Shown here in pieces: positions 34,233-47,080 of a DNA stretch of 64,000 nucleotides (within the stretch, counting starts at the first letter, position 1; each line of letters starts with the position of its first letter). Below the pieces are notes generated by a model. The model worked only from the letters and a program-made list of their open reading frames with translations. It was not told the origin of the DNA and did no database searches. The translations under genes were made by a program, and so were the position numbers. Source of the DNA: Mikania micrantha. Lineage: Eukaryota; Streptophyta; Magnoliopsida; Asterales; Asteraceae. The stretch covers positions 92,774,215 to 92,838,214 of the forward strand of contig CM018696.1 of the NCBI GenBank assembly GCA_009363875.1, given 5' to 3'.

Positions 34233-35032
34233 TTAGGTTATTAACCCGTGTATTACACGGATTTAATATAAAGTATTAAATACTTATTAATAAAAATTTC
34301 GCAATTATAAAACGTTATTTTGACATATTAATAAATATTTGAAGTAATAAATAAATAATTAAAAACTTTAATCACTATACAAATGATATATGGCCTTATG
34401 ATGTGTACCAATTGATATTTTTGAAACAGCTGAAGTTAAAAACTTCATTTTGTATTATATTAAAAACTAACATTTATAAATCAATAATATAAAATATATT
34501 TTTTGTAATTATTAAAGTTAAACAACTCAATTTAAAAATAGCGTTAAACATAACAGAACAAAAGCATAACTTTCTCTATAATTTTTATTTATTCAGTTTT
34601 TAAATAAATTAAAAAATGTCATTTTTTATAAAAATTTCATTGTTTAAAAACTCATTATATGGTATATTTTAAGAAATCATTTTATAAGATAACTTGTTTT
34701 TTTGCATATATTTTTTTGTGAAAATAAAATATTTCTTCCTTTAAAAAATTTTGATTTTAGAAAATTTTGATGTATTTTATAAAAATTTTTAAGTGTGTTT
34801 TATTATAAGAAGAAATAATATATTAGTTAGTATTATAATTATTTAATAAAAGAAAAATTTTATTTAATAAGAGAGAGGATATATAGTTATTTAATTGGAG
34901 AGAGAATTAAGTGGAAAGATAGAATTGACAAATGTCAATAGTGGTTTGACGATATGACATGTGGCTTATAATGGTATGAGTATGTGACATGTGGCAAAAA
35001 TTTACTCTTTTATTATAGTGTATAGATATAGA
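34233..35032 (-). mobile_element. Non-autonomous Helitron
   Basis: The minus strand begins TCTATATCTATACACTATAA after an A (35032), the classic plant Helitron 5' end. It ends with CCGTGTAATACACGGG and CTAA before T (34233). 800 bp, AT-rich, no coding content. It is arranged head to tail with the Helitron at 33788-34218. Confidence 0.75.
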
Positions 35033-35477
35033 TTGCTTGGTGTTCAAAAAAAATGACACATCTAATTTGGAGAAAAAGAAATGCAAATTCAGTTAAAACT
35101 ATTTTTACGCAAGTTTCATTAGAATTGTTATATTATATGCCATTTTTCAAAGTTTAAGTTTTATTCCTTTACAACATTAATAAAATTTCAAAACCTTGTA
35201 ATAAAAATCTGGCACTGAAATAATTAATCAAGATCTTTGCCTTGAACAGGAACAACACATTCTAGCTTATAACACATTCACACCATTTTATCATGAAATA
35301 CAAAACCCAAAGAATAAAAAATAATTTTTTTTTAAATCTGATTAAACCTAAAATTGGACCCAATTGATTCCATGAATATAAACAAGAAAACCCCATTGGT
35401 GGTTGAAAACCCATCCCAATCCCTCGTAGAAATATGATGTGATTATGCATGTGCGGACATCGATGCCACAAGCAGGT

Positions 35478-35714
35478 TTTTTTTTTCCTTGAACGACGAA
35501 GGTTTCAATCGTATGAACCCACTGTTTTCAGGCCATGTCACCAAGATTTAATTACCTAGACCTCCCATAAGCCACCACAACCACCCCAGAAAGAAACCCA
35601 CTGGGAAAATCCCTGACCCCCCTCAAACCCCTATTTTTCTGCGGGAAGGATTTGAACCCAAGATCTCTCATTTAAGAGAATCCTGAGACACCATTGTGGC
35701 AACGCCTCTTTGGT
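35478..35714 (-). mobile_element. tRNA-derived SINE, family A, 12-bp target duplication
   Basis: Flanked by ccacaagcaggt at 35466-35477 and 35715-35726. It has the same body as 33362-33592 and 46830-47060 (ttttcaggccatgtcaccaag), with B-box-like GGGTTCAAATCC on the minus strand and a T-run at the left. Confidence 0.85.
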
Positions 35715-35726
35715 CCACAAGCAGGT

Positions 35727-37251
35727 GTTAGCACAAGAGATATTCATGAAGCTTAAAAATATCTCACCCAAAACACACACTCAATATTTATTGAAAGTTG
35801 AAGTTTTCTTATAAGTTAAATAAATTCCAAAATGTTAGAGATATCCTCTTAGTCTTTCTTCTCTCTCTTCAACATGTTGTTGAGATTTCAAATCTTATAA
35901 AATGTGTGCATAGATATTTAATAGGAGTATATTAAAACTCATAAACTTAAAAAAAAAAAAAAATCTAAACTAAACTCCAAAATGAAAAAAAAAATTATTA
36001 TTTAGATACCACACATTATAGTAATTTGTAATCAACAACACTCCAAAGGTTCATATAGAGTTGGTTGTTGGTACGTTTTTAAATATATAAAAATTTCACT
36101 AACTAATGGGTCAATGGACCCTCTTAACCTTCCATTGATTCGATGTGTTATATAGAATGTAAATCAATCAAACACGAGCTAGTTTTTGTTTGAGCTCAGT
36201 TCACATATAATTTTACAGACTTGAGTTGGCTCAGGCTGATCATAAAAGTATAAAAAATAGTACTTATAATGTAGTTAAATTATTTACTAAATTGAACAAA
36301 AACATTAATATTTAATAAAAGAAATAAATGTTTAATTAGAAAGAGAAGTGAAAAAAAAACAATTTTGAGGTGTTTTAAAACTGTTTGTATGTATGTATCT
36401 AATATACGAAAATTAAAGAGGACACGTAATAGTCCATGGTTTCTTCACAGAATAATCAATATACCTAACTACTAATTATTTTTCGTGGTTTTTATTTTCT
36501 AGTATTAGAAGTTATATGCATTTAGAAAACTGATTTATATGTCTATATGGTATGTTGAAAATAAACGTAAGAATATGAAATATAGACGTAACAAACCGAA
36601 AGAAAAAGATGACGCAAGAAGAGGATACATAATTATCAAAGCAATAATAAAATAAACCAAGTGAATTTATCTAATAAATTTATGAGACTTGCACAAATTA
36701 TGTCAAAAAAGCCAAAAAGGGGTGAACTCTCGAAGATTTTTTATGATAGAAATTAAAGTAAAGCAATTCAAAAAGCATCCGTGACTTTGTTATCCCTTGC
36801 ACTTCAATCCAACTTGTTTCAAACTTATTTGTTTATCAACTTTCCACCATCCTTTCCTAATTTTTTCTTTTATAGAAAACTATTTTTTATATTAAGAAAA
36901 AAATATAGGTTTAAAGATTATATTATATAATGAAAGAAATTATCCAAAGAACACACTACTTACTTTTGTTATAAATGATATTATATATAGTTTAAAAAAA
37001 AATAAGTGATGAATTTATCTTAAAAAATTATATATTACAACGAAATATTTAATAAAATCAGATGTTTAATTTCTTGTATTTTCACAATCATAACACCATC
37101 ACCATCACCAACAACGAAAACATTAACAATAGCAACAATAATAATACCATATTGCATCATATAAGTGCTACGTAATTAATAATATACATTTTGGTATCAC
37201 TAACCTGTCGGAGATGTGCTATTCGAAAGGGGGGGGGGTATGCCCTCCTGG
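35727..37251. other. AT-rich spacer, no gene seen
   Basis: No coding or RNA feature is supported; short A- and T-runs only. Confidence 0.5.
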
Positions 37252-37882
37252 TAGGAGTGTGCATAAAACCGAAAAAACCGACCCAAAACCCAAAAACGGA
37301 AAAATCCAACCCGAAAAAACCGAACCCAAATAGAAACCGACGGGTTTGGTGTAAGTTTTTTAAAAACCGAAAGTTTGGGTTTGGTTTGGTTTTACGTTAA
37401 AGAAAAACCGAAAAAACCGAATACATGCGTATATGCATATATATATATATATATCACATTTGAAAAATTTTAACAATTTATGAACCGTCTATTTTTATTT
37501 TCTTAGTTCTTGATATCAAAAGTCAAATAAAAATCGTATATTTTATTATTATTATTATTATTATTATTGGTTTAGGATACCAAAAACACGTGTAATTTTT
37601 ACTAAATTTAAATATTTTTGTATATATTTTTAAATATTAAGTAGTGTTGTACTTAAAATATTTTTAGTAGAAATATAATATTTTAGTTTATTTTTTTACA
37701 AGCATAATTTAAGGCCTAAGTAGAAAAAACTGAAAAAACCCAAACCGAACCCGAATGAGTTTTGAAAAGATAAAAACCGAAAAAATCAAACCCAAACGGG
37801 TTTAAAACCGAAAAAACCGAAATTTCGGTTTTGGGTTTGGATTAAGCAAAAAACTGATCCAAACCGACCCATGCACACCCCT
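37252..37882. mobile_element. hAT-type MITE, 'TAGGAGTGTGCATAAAACCG' family
   Basis: Ends TAGGAGTGTGCAT and the complement of ATGCACACCCCTA are inverted repeats. The flanks cctcctgg (37244-37251) and cctcctga (37883-37890) match at 7 of 8 bases. The interior is rich in aaaaccg phrases and has an ATT microsatellite near 37543-37567. No transposase. Confidence 0.75.
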
Positions 37883-38289
37883 ACCTCCTGATCTACATGT
37901 AATTTTTTGGTTGTGACTATATATTTTTTCGGCTAAATGTCCTTTATCCAAAAAAAACTTAGTGTAGGCATATGTAATATTTATCAAAAGGTTTTATGTC
38001 GGTTGCAAGATGGCGATTATATATATCCTTTAAAAATGTTCCCTGAAGAGTAAAGACATAAGAACTCATAATCATCATAACGATTAGATCATCTTCTGTT
38101 TTAAATAGCATAATTGTGACGACCTGGCTCATCAAGCTCTAAAGAAACCTCGCAAATGTGAAAATTCTCTAGCACATGCTATAGTAAATTTTGATTAATA
38201 CAAGACTTCAACTGATGACCGTGTATCAAAAAAATTAAATGAGTTACAGACCAATTGATGTCTGGTTGGGTGTCCACTTATATAATGAA

Positions 38290-38870
38290 CTAGAGTATAC
38301 CCCGTGTGTTACACGAATTTAATATAAAATATTATATACTTAGCAATAAAAATTTATAAATTATAAAATAATGTTTTAATATAAAATGTTTAAAATGCAT
38401 ATTACTAAGTACTTAAGTAATAAAACAATGATCAAAACTTTATTTTTAAAAGAAATTAATTTTTAAAATTTTAATAGTACAAAATGTCATTTGTTTATAA
38501 AAAACTATTCTTTAAAAGTGTTTCTTAGAATTTTTTTATTTTAGAATACATAATTTTTAGAAAAAAATTTCTAATAAATACTAATTTAATTTTTTTATTT
38601 CTAGAAAATATTGATTTTAAAAAAAATTAATATCTTAGAATTTTTTTAAAGTGTTTCTTATTAAAATATTATTTTTAATTGATTATAAAACTTTTTAGGT
38701 TTAAAAAGGTGAATAATGTTATTAATATTATAACTATTGAATATGAGAGTTAATATTTTTACTTGATAGGAGTGAGAATTAAAGATGTGATATGAAGTTG
38801 CCAAGTGACACTAATGGCTTAAAATTGGGACAAGTGACAAACATTATTTTTGTTTATTAAGATTGTAAGA
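38290..38870 (-). mobile_element. Non-autonomous Helitron
   Basis: The minus strand begins TCTTACAATCTTAATAAAC after an A (38870) and ends with hairpin CGTGTAACACACGGGG, GTATACT and CTAG before T (38290). 581 bp, no coding content. Confidence 0.65.
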
Positions 38871-39595
38871 TGTTTAAGTCTATTTAAAAGAGAAAAATAG
38901 AATAAATATAATTTTGGAATAGATGTGTGTGTGAATTGTCATTAAAGAAAACATACTGTTTCGTTTTAATTATGCTATACAAACAAAAAAGTGTATGGCC
39001 GCAAAAATTAGAAAAATTTAGTACACAAGATATAATACATTTCTTTTATATTATATGGAAAAGAAATTTAAACCTCTTTTTAGCGTGAAAATTATGTAAA
39101 AAAATTTTTTTGCATGCTTGTAACATAAAAATCATGTAAAAAAAGTTTGTAAACTCATTTAAAACATATGTAACGCTACGCCTGGATGTTACGTATGTTT
39201 TACATAGGTTTACAATTTTTTTAAATCCACTTGATGTTTTTTTTTAATTTTTTATTAAAGTGTGCCAAATAATGTTAAAAACCTATAAAAATTAAAAAAA
39301 AAACCTTTTTTTCACATGATTTTAAAATGGTTTTCACAATAAAAAGTGGCCGGTTTTCAAATTACCTATATCACATGTGTATATATATATATATATATAT
39401 GCTGATGGCCGTGAGAGCTTACTTATGTGATAAACCATGAGTTCCTCCCAATACACAACTAACCAAGAGGTTCAGGCAAAACGCGATCGCAAGCAATTAA
39501 GTCGATATCCTTAAATGAAAATTGTTCTAAAAGAAGATTGAACTTGACATCGTTACGTTGTCTTTCCTCCACTTAAACAATGCACCACGTGCAGT

Positions 39596-40440
39596 TAGGG
39601 CTGTTCAAATCGTTCGCTGCTCGTTGCTCGTTCGTCGCTCGCTCGGAAAAAGCTCGTTCGAATTTCGCTCGGTTTTAAACGAGCCAAGCACGCTCGGTTC
39701 GGTTTATAAACGAGCCGAGCACGAGCCAATGTAAGCTCGCTCGGATAGTCGCTCGATTGGCTCGTATGATAAAGTATAACTGAATTATATATATATATAT
39801 ATATAATATTTTCTTAATGTATAACTAATATAATTTTTTTATATTTAAACTACTTTCAAAAGACCCAATATCAAAATAGGCAAAATACCCAATACTCAAA
39901 AATTTAGATCTAATTCCCAGATCCATTTGTTTCACTTTTCGCGTTAAATTTAATTCCCGAATGCCCAATACTCAGCCGTTTGTTTACTCTCAGCCGTGAT
40001 CTTTTTACTTAGACTAGTATGGATGTTTGGATGTGTTTATAGAGGTTTAGACTACTTGGATTATGTTTTGAAAAAATTCTGTCATTGTTTGAGATTATCG
40101 CTACTGAACATGGCTTCTTTTAATCTTAAATTTGATTATTTGTGATTTGGGATTATTAGCTGCTAATGTGAGTGTTGATATGTATCTACAATAACCAAAT
40201 AGATGGCAGTTGGTAGTTATTCGTGACATTAAATATTATTAAACCGAGCAAAACCGAACCAAGCCGAGCCGCTCGGTTTAAAATGAGCCGAGCCGCTTGG
40301 TTTAAAACGAGCCAAGCAACGAGCACAACATTTGGCTCGATTATGCAAATCTGAACCAAGCCGAGCCGCTAGGTTTGAAAACGAGCCGAGCACGAGCATA
40401 TCCTCGCTCGGTTCGGCTCGGCTCGTGAACAGGTGCTTGG
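39596..40440. mobile_element. Degraded hAT-like repeat rich in 'gctcggctcgtt'
   Basis: Starts TAGGGCTGTTCAAATCG and ends with gctcgtgaacaggtgc, an eroded inverted end. Between them are many cgagccgagc/gctcggctcg phrases in both orientations. A clean target duplication is not visible, so borders are approximate. Confidence 0.55.
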
Positions 40441-40753
40441 AGATTATATTTTTAATGTATATTGATTCTTTTTTTAAGAATCAACCCAAAAGAAAACCGA
40501 ATATCACAATCTTACTAATATTCTTAGTACAACATTAGTGAATATAGAATAATCCCGAGCTACAAAGAAATCATCATGTTTTAAAACAACATATATTAAA
40601 TGGCATTAAATAGCGTATGCTAAATTAACATTTCGATCTAAACTAGCACTTTTAAAGTAGGTTTTAAAATACATATATGGATGCTTTATAATATGGTATT
40701 AATATTAAAGTAATTGATAAAGAAGTTATATTTGTAAGATAACTTAAAAAATG

Positions 40754-40862
40754 TCACATATTTTCTAGATCACAAGCAAGTGAACGCATAGTGGCCACTT
40801 TTGTCTTGGCATCTCCTTCGTCATCAAAAGAGTCAAGATTCGACAACCATTTCTTTACTTTT
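40754..40862 (-). pseudogene. Orphan terminal exon, unidentified
   Basis: After a good acceptor (GGATGTTGCAG), 109 nt on the minus strand encode KVKKWLSNLDSFDDEGDAKT, then KVATMRSLACDLENM and a TGA. The composition is convincingly protein-like in an AT-rich area. No upstream exon was found to 41900. Family not recognised; it could be a captured or relic exon. Confidence 0.35.
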
Positions 40863-41937
40863 CTGCAACATCCAACCCAACTAGTTTCATTAATTAATAC
40901 TGCAAATTTGACTTTAACATACGTAATTAAACTACAATCTATACCGTTTTAAATAATATATTGTGGTAAAAATATTTCATTTTTATCATTTTAAATTCAT
41001 TGAATAGAAACATTTTTTTAAAGTATCTAATCTAATATAACAAATAAGTATCTTGAGTGCACCGTTGTCAAAATTTTAGGTGGTATCAAATTTGGGTAAA
41101 TAATAAATTTAGTTTTATTATTTATGTTACATACTATCTTAGCTGTTTTTTAACAAAATTTTGGATGATAATCAAATTCTTTGAAATTAAATATCAAATT
41201 TTGTTATTTCAAAGTTTTATAAATGATTATTAATATGGATTAACTTTTCTTTACACTTGTACTTGTTTTATCTTCAAAGTTATCACATAAATAGGGAAGT
41301 AAAGTGAAACATTTTTATATTAATTTTAAATGTAATTTTTTTAAGATATTATATTATGAAAAAAATTTATTATATATCATCTTATAAACACATCATGAAA
41401 TTTATCTATAACGTCATTTCTTACATACACAAGCTTGTCTAATAATAAACTAACTCATAATAATTTCTGACACGTTTATCCAAAATTTATTATCTTTCAT
41501 AGATAACATGATACAAATTATTTTAAAATATTAAATTATGTTAACTTAAAATATTATTATATAATTTTTTAAATTCTTATTATAGTAAAAATAAGCATTA
41601 CATATATTTAAACTAACATTACACGTATTTAAGCTATGTAAGATTATAACGTGGTTAATATAAAATCACAAAGATGATGACTAAATTAAAATATTATATG
41701 TAATATTATATTATATTAATATATATATTTTAATCATTTTTTATAATAAAACATGTACTATTTACGTTTCCACAAAGTGTCATTTTGTTTATTCGAAGCT
41801 TCGTTGTCAAAATTTTAATTTAAGAAAAAAAAAAACAAGATATTATTTTATATTTATTTATAGTAACATCCAATGAAGAATTATGACTGCGTGCGGTTAA
41901 AACTAATATACAATAAAATATAACAAAAAACCATTAC
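40863..41937. other. AT-rich spacer, no gene seen
   Basis: Very AT-rich; no exon partner for the orphan exon at 40754-40862 could be found here. Confidence 0.5.
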
Positions 41938-42555
41938 TCAAGTAGAAGTTGAAGAGCCTGAATGTCTTGGTGACGTCAGTGGAAACAATGGCAACAGTTG
42001 GGGCACAACTTCCCTCACCGGAGTAGTCGCCGGAGACGGATGTAAATAATACCCTTTCTCTGCTATCGCTTTTTCTTCAGCTCCGATGTCCAAACTCGGG
42101 CTACCGTTTGTCACCGGCGACCTGTTGAACGCATCCGAAGTAAGTGGTGTGACCGGACTAAGCACCAGAGACGGGAAATTAAGTAAACTCGGCGACGGAA
42201 TCTCCGGCGGGTTAGAATAGCCGGAGACTCCGGGAACCAGCGGGTTGATCTTGAAGTTCTTCAGGCTGTTTCTCCGTTCGTAGAGCTTCGAGGGTTTCTT
42301 GTTCGGGCCGGTTTTCATCGGAGGGATTGGGTTTCTCGCCGGAGCGTCTGGCCGGCCGACGGCTGTGGCGTGTTTGATGGTTTCAGATGATCCGGTTAGC
42401 ATTTGAACTACTTTTTTGAAAGAGTTGGTGTCGGCTTGAACGAAGGTTGTTGGGTAAGGGTTGTTGGGGTCGGAGATGGTGACCGGAGTTGGCGGCGGCG
42501 ATGGATGGTGGTTGGTGGGGGTGTAGCAGGTGTTGGAAACCGGAGGATTTTCCAT
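41938..42555 (-). CDS. VQ-motif transcriptional co-regulator
   Basis: Single-exon gene of 205 residues, ATG at 42555. The VQ motif FKKVVQMLTG is at 46-55 (F46, V50, Q51, T54, G55). The proteins of this family bind WRKY factors in the nucleus and many are MAP-kinase targets. After it come LYERRNSLKN (91-100), a conserved stretch of the VQ4/11/13/19/31/33 group, and a Ser/Pro-rich C-terminal half with several SP dipeptides (PSPSLL, VLSPVTP, NRSPVT), candidate MAPK sites. It ends in a FPLTSPR-type tail. Intronless structure is usual for the family. A TATA-like run (42628-42640) lies about 75 bp upstream. The exact orthologue cannot be fixed from motifs alone. Confidence 0.9.
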   Translation of the reverse strand: MENPPVSNTCYTPTNHHPSPPPTPVTISDPNNPYPTTFVQADTNSFKKVVQMLTGSSETIKHATAVGRPDAPARNPIPPMKTGPNKKPSKLYERRNSLKNFKINPLVPGVSGYSNPPEIPSPSLLNFPSLVLSPVTPLTSDAFNRSPVTNGSPSLDIGAEEKAIAEKGYYLHPSPATTPVREVVPQLLPLFPLTSPRHSGSSTST

Positions 42556-42626
42556 TTTAGAAGGAAAAATAAATCTAGGAGAGAGGGGTGACTGAAAAAT
42601 TTGAAACGTGAAGAAGATGAAAAGAT

Positions 42627-42641
42627 TATATATATATATAC
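42627..42641 (-). promoter_or_regulatory. TATA-like run of the VQ gene
   Basis: AT-alternating run about 75 bp upstream of the VQ ATG. It could also be plain microsatellite. Confidence 0.4.
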
Positions 42642-42909
42642 TTATATAGTCTTAAACTTTTAAGAAACATAATAATGATTTATAAAGCATAATAAACGTG
42701 ACTTATGTTCTGTTTTATTATCATCTTTTTACCTAAGATTAAAGTACTCGACATAAACAATTTTTACGTCTTCTTAAAAACAAATACTTCAACGCATGTT
42801 ATTCTTGTTCCTTTTCTATACTTTATTTTTTTTTTAATAGCAAACTCCTCTGATCGAAAATTACCCACACAAATATACCATACTTCTTAATGTATGTATT
42901 AGTCTTTAC

Positions 42910-43180
42910 TGTAACATCATAGCCAAATCTCATATCGGTCGTGAACAGAAAATATTTTTGGATCATAAGTAACGATCCGTCTTTTATATCATCAACGTGT
43001 GTTGGGCTTAGCTGGATGTGGAGCAAATGAAGACTCCAAAGTTAAGTGTACTCAGGTAGCAGCAATCCAGAGATGAGTGACATCCCTGAGAAGCTTGCAC
43101 CCGGGTAATTTAAGACAAAGACGTGAGCTCCGAGTGAGCAAAACGAACAACACTGTTGGTAGATGGGTCCAAATTTTACA
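42910..43180 (+). mobile_element. Cassandra TRIM solo LTR with 5S-rRNA-like domain
   Basis: 271-bp LTR that begins TGTAACATC and ends TTTTACA, flanked by 5-bp duplications tttac (42905-42909 and 43181-43185); no internal region or second LTR. Inside, about 43020-43130 resembles 5S rRNA: CCAAAGTTAAGTGTACTCAGG at the box A position and GATGAGTGACATCCCTGAGAAG at box C. Cassandra elements are known to carry a 5S-derived Pol III promoter in their LTRs, which fits. A solo LTR indicates recombination between the two LTRs of one element. Confidence 0.85.
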
Positions 43181-43185
43181 TTTAC

Positions 43186-44380
43186 TGTGTTAGTCTTATC
43201 GTTTTATGATATTAGTTGTTTGCAATATATGTGACATTGATTAGTGGAGTCTTCGACCTTTTTTAATTCACTTTCAAAATCCCAATTGTTTGATGAACAC
43301 GGCGATATCGTGGCCTTAATGGTGGAAATCAAGAGTTGGGTGGGTTTCCATTTGGTCTGGGCAAAATTGGGTCAATACTATCCTGACCGAGACCGAGACC
43401 GATTTTGACTTATAATTGAGACTGAAAACTGGAGTGGATGACATTGGCGGTATCAGGTATTGAGGTCTCTCGGGTATCAGTTATGCAAGAGACCAAGATC
43501 GAAAAATAAGAATTTGGGTCATTATTTCCATGTCATTTATTGGATAATTCTCTGCCGATGAAGCCGTAAAAATCGATGTAAACACATTTTGGCCTAAATG
43601 TAGCATTTACATAGCTAGAAGCAGGACAAAATAATGAGTTTTATTATATGAAAAAAATGCAATAATTATAAACCCTATGACCTACAATGATGTTAGGTCT
43701 ATGTAAAATTGGATACCCCACCCGATTCAACACTACCCAGACTTCCTTTGGCTAATTTTTTAGACCAAAAAACAGGCCCAATACATAGTACGGTTTCAGT
43801 TTTCGGGTACTTTCTGGTTGGGTTTTCGGGTACAGGCGGTACCAATTTTTTGCTCACACTGATTCCCATGGTTAACAATAATGAAATCAAAGAAAAAGAA
43901 ACCCTTGATCGATGAGGGAAGGTAGATACCGACAAGTTGTAGTGCTCAGATTGCACGGTGGAATGCACCGGTGAAGATGTTGGTGACTGCACGCAACGGT
44001 GTTTCGAGGTGAATAGACGAATTAAAATGGTGCGATGGTTGCGCGAGAGGTCAATCGAAATAGTCGTGGAGATACGAGAGAGAGCGAGATTTCTTTTTAT
44101 TTAAGTAAATAGTTTTTTGTTTGAAAAAGGGATTTGTCTAATTATAACAATATGTGTTAACATGTTTTTTTTAAATAGGTTGACGGTTCTAATTTTATAG
44201 TAAACAAAAAAGATGAAATAAATTGTTAGGTTAAAAAAATAGCTTCTATATCAATTTTATATACTTCTTTTCATTTTAATTTTAACATTAAGGGTAAGTT
44301 GGAAATCTCACACCCACTAAAATTAGGATTTAACTTTTATATTTATATTGGGACTTTGAGCAGTGATGAAGTTTTAACGT
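43186..44380. other. Spacer with repeat remnants
   Basis: No gene is seen. 43690-43870 holds 'cgggtacaggcggtaccaattttttgctcaca' type repeat sequence. The rest is AT-rich. Confidence 0.4.
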
Positions 44381-44383
44381 TTT

Positions 44384-44540
44384 AAACGGTGGCGGAAATT
44401 TACGGGATCATAATATATGTTAACTTTTTAAAGTGAGATGGACGAAACCAATATTTAAAAAATAAATAAATTTTCGACCGAAAATTAAATTACGGACAGA
44501 AAAAGGGAGGACGGTCCCCCCTCCCCCTTCCCACCCAATT
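44384..44540. mobile_element. Degraded hAT-like repeat copy
   Basis: Shares body phrases with 26320-26475 and 55288-55471 (ggcggaaatttacggg ... ttacggacagaaaaaggg ... cggtcccccc). The ends are eroded and no target duplication is visible. Confidence 0.5.
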
Positions 44541-45143
44541 AAAGCTTCACCTGACTCTAAGATTACGAAACGTGCATAATAATGTTCTATGTTGTTTTCA
44601 AATTTAAAGACTGAATGTAAAATATATACCTATCACATGCCACCAATGTCCCTATAATTAACTCTATGAAATACTACCCTATCCTCCAAAAAAACCTAGT
44701 TGATGAAGACGATTCACTAGTTATATCTATTTCTTCTTTTGTTTTTTTTTTTTTTTTAAATACATGTGTTCTCATCCTTATTTTATATTTTCACACCCTT
44801 TTATAATCAACAGCGTATCAACTCAAAGAAAATGTTTATATAATAATTACACAAGATTTATATGCAATATAAAGTAATCTTCAGTTCACATCCTGTTTGA
44901 TGATGTTGAGAAACAAACTTAACGAAAAATATTCAGAATTTATCATGTATTACCTAATCTTTCAATGATAAGGAGAAACACATACTAAGAACTTACAATA
45001 CAACTAACACACACATATAGTGATCATTTCAATAGATTATAAAAAGTAAAAAAATGAGTAATCTAAAAATATATTTATTTTAAAGATCACCAACTCGATC
45101 GCTTATAGTCGCACTGTTCCTCTCTAATTAATTGGTTATCGAG

Positions 45144-45313
45144 TCTCCGTGATGGTGGCCTAGTGGTAATGGGGCGGGATCTATAATGGAGGTCTAGGGT
45201 TCAAAGCCCGGCATCACCCAATTTTCTCTGGGTTACGCGATTTACCTCCCTTATGTTGGCCGTGAGACCGGTCGGTGAGAGGCGCCTAATGGTGGCGTTC
45301 ACCATTTTTTTTT
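45144..45313 (+). mobile_element. tRNA-derived SINE, plus strand
   Basis: The head has box A-like GGTGGCCTAGTGG (45155-45167) and box B-like GGTTCAAAGCC. The body ends in ggcgttcacc and a T-run. Flanks taattggttatcgag (45129-45143) and taattggttatctag (45314-45328) match at 14 of 15 bases. Confidence 0.85.
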
Positions 45314-45328
45314 TAATTGGTTATCTAG

Positions 45329-46809
45329 AAAACAAAAAAATAAAAGTTAGTTTAACAGTAGGAATTCTTGTAGGAGTGGAAGTAACAATACTAACGAATA
45401 AAAAGATCAAAAAATGATTTTATATGTATAAATGATAAGACCCGAAAAAAAAAAGAAAATTAAATCACATGTGATTATTGATGAGTTTTAATAAGAAAAA
45501 CAAAATAATGAAAATGGAAAAGGTAGAAAAGGGAAAACCATAGTTGACTCGTAAGAATTAGTCAAACATAAAATTAATTGTCGCTTTGAAATTCTCACGG
45601 AGCTCGACTTTTTTATGCTTCTCATAATCTCTATTTTTATATTAAATAGTAAAATGTTAAATTTAAGTGCTTATTTAATAAAATTTTAGGTATCATTATA
45701 ACTAGTTTTATGTCATCCCTGACATACTTTGCGTGAATTAAACTTTTTTAATAATATTTTTATACAAAATATTTAAAATGTTAAATATAAATTTTCTTAT
45801 GCTCGACTTTGGATTGATTGAATAACAATTATACTCATTGTTACTATTTTTTTTTTAAAATTTCGTAAATATATAAAAAAAATTATAACTAAAAAAACAA
45901 GATTGAAATTTGAGTTTAAAGCTAAAATCATTTATTTGTAAAGTATATTAAAAAATAAATAATAAATTCAATAAAATTGACATGTTATAATGTTTATTTG
46001 ATGATAATCTGCTCACTTTATAATAACACATTTGTTATCAAGTAACATAAAAGAGAGAAACAATCATGCTGCCTAATCTACATACACGTTGAGTTTAAAC
46101 CAATCATCATCCTTAATGTCACAAATGAGCTCATTATTTCATTTCATAACTTTCTAGTTTCAATTTTTAGCATACTTTTCGAAATTTTAGCATGTATTTT
46201 TTAACACTAGGATGAAACAACAACATTAAAACCACTCTCACCTTGTCCCAAATCCTTATTTGAGAATTTTATTCAAAAGTGTATGAAACAACCGACAAAC
46301 CTCATCATTAAAATTGCTCCTGTCTTTTGTTTCAAACCTTTGTTTGAATAATTTTGCCAAAAATGCGTGAAACCGCTGCTTAATGATAGAGAGATTGCAT
46401 AGTCTTCATGAACCGGTATCCAAATATGTTTTTAGAGACTTTAAATGTCGTAGATTAAAAGTTCAATACTTAAAGGCTAAGATCTTTTAAAAAAGTGTTT
46501 GCCCTGTTGACAAACCATATATATGATTTAAGTGCAATGTTATCCCAATCTGTAACTTTCTTTCGTGAACCATCATAGATGTGAATATTCGTAACCATTC
46601 TGTTAATATCAAAACAATTCAACAACTTAAAAAGAAAAAAAAAATCATAATCATTCTAGAATAAAATATAAAAAATGACTACTTATGGGAATTTCGTATT
46701 CAACCCCTCTTTCTATAAGTATCGATTTGAAAATTGGAACTCTAAACATTTAATGAAACTTAAGGGCTGAACGAACATACAACATACATGGAGACAACAA
46801 GAAGGTTGA
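45329..46809. other. AT-rich spacer, no gene seen
   Basis: No supported coding or RNA feature; low-complexity AT-rich DNA. Confidence 0.5.
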
Positions 46810-46829
46810 TGGTGATTATGACACTAGAT

Positions 46830-47060
46830 TTTTTTTTAACGGCGAAGGTTTCAATCGTGTTGGCCCACTGTTTTCAGTCCATGTTACCAAGGTCTAGTTA
46901 CCTGGACCTCCTATGAGCCTCACAGCCACCTCAGGAGGAAACCCAATTAGAAAACCCCCTGACCTCCCTCATACCTTTTTTTTTTTTGCTGCGAAAGAGT
47001 TTCGAACCCGAGACCTACCATTTGGAATAATCACATGGTACCACTGAGGCACTGCCTCGT
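46830..47060 (-). mobile_element. tRNA-derived SINE, family A, 20-bp exact target duplication
   Basis: The duplication tggtgattatgacactagat is perfect at 46810-46829 and 47061-47080. The minus-strand tRNA-like head has box B GGGTTCGAAAC; the T-run at the left is the reversed A-tail. Body shared with 33362-33592 and 35478-35714. Confidence 0.9.
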
Positions 47061-47080
47061 TGGTGATTATGACACTAGAT

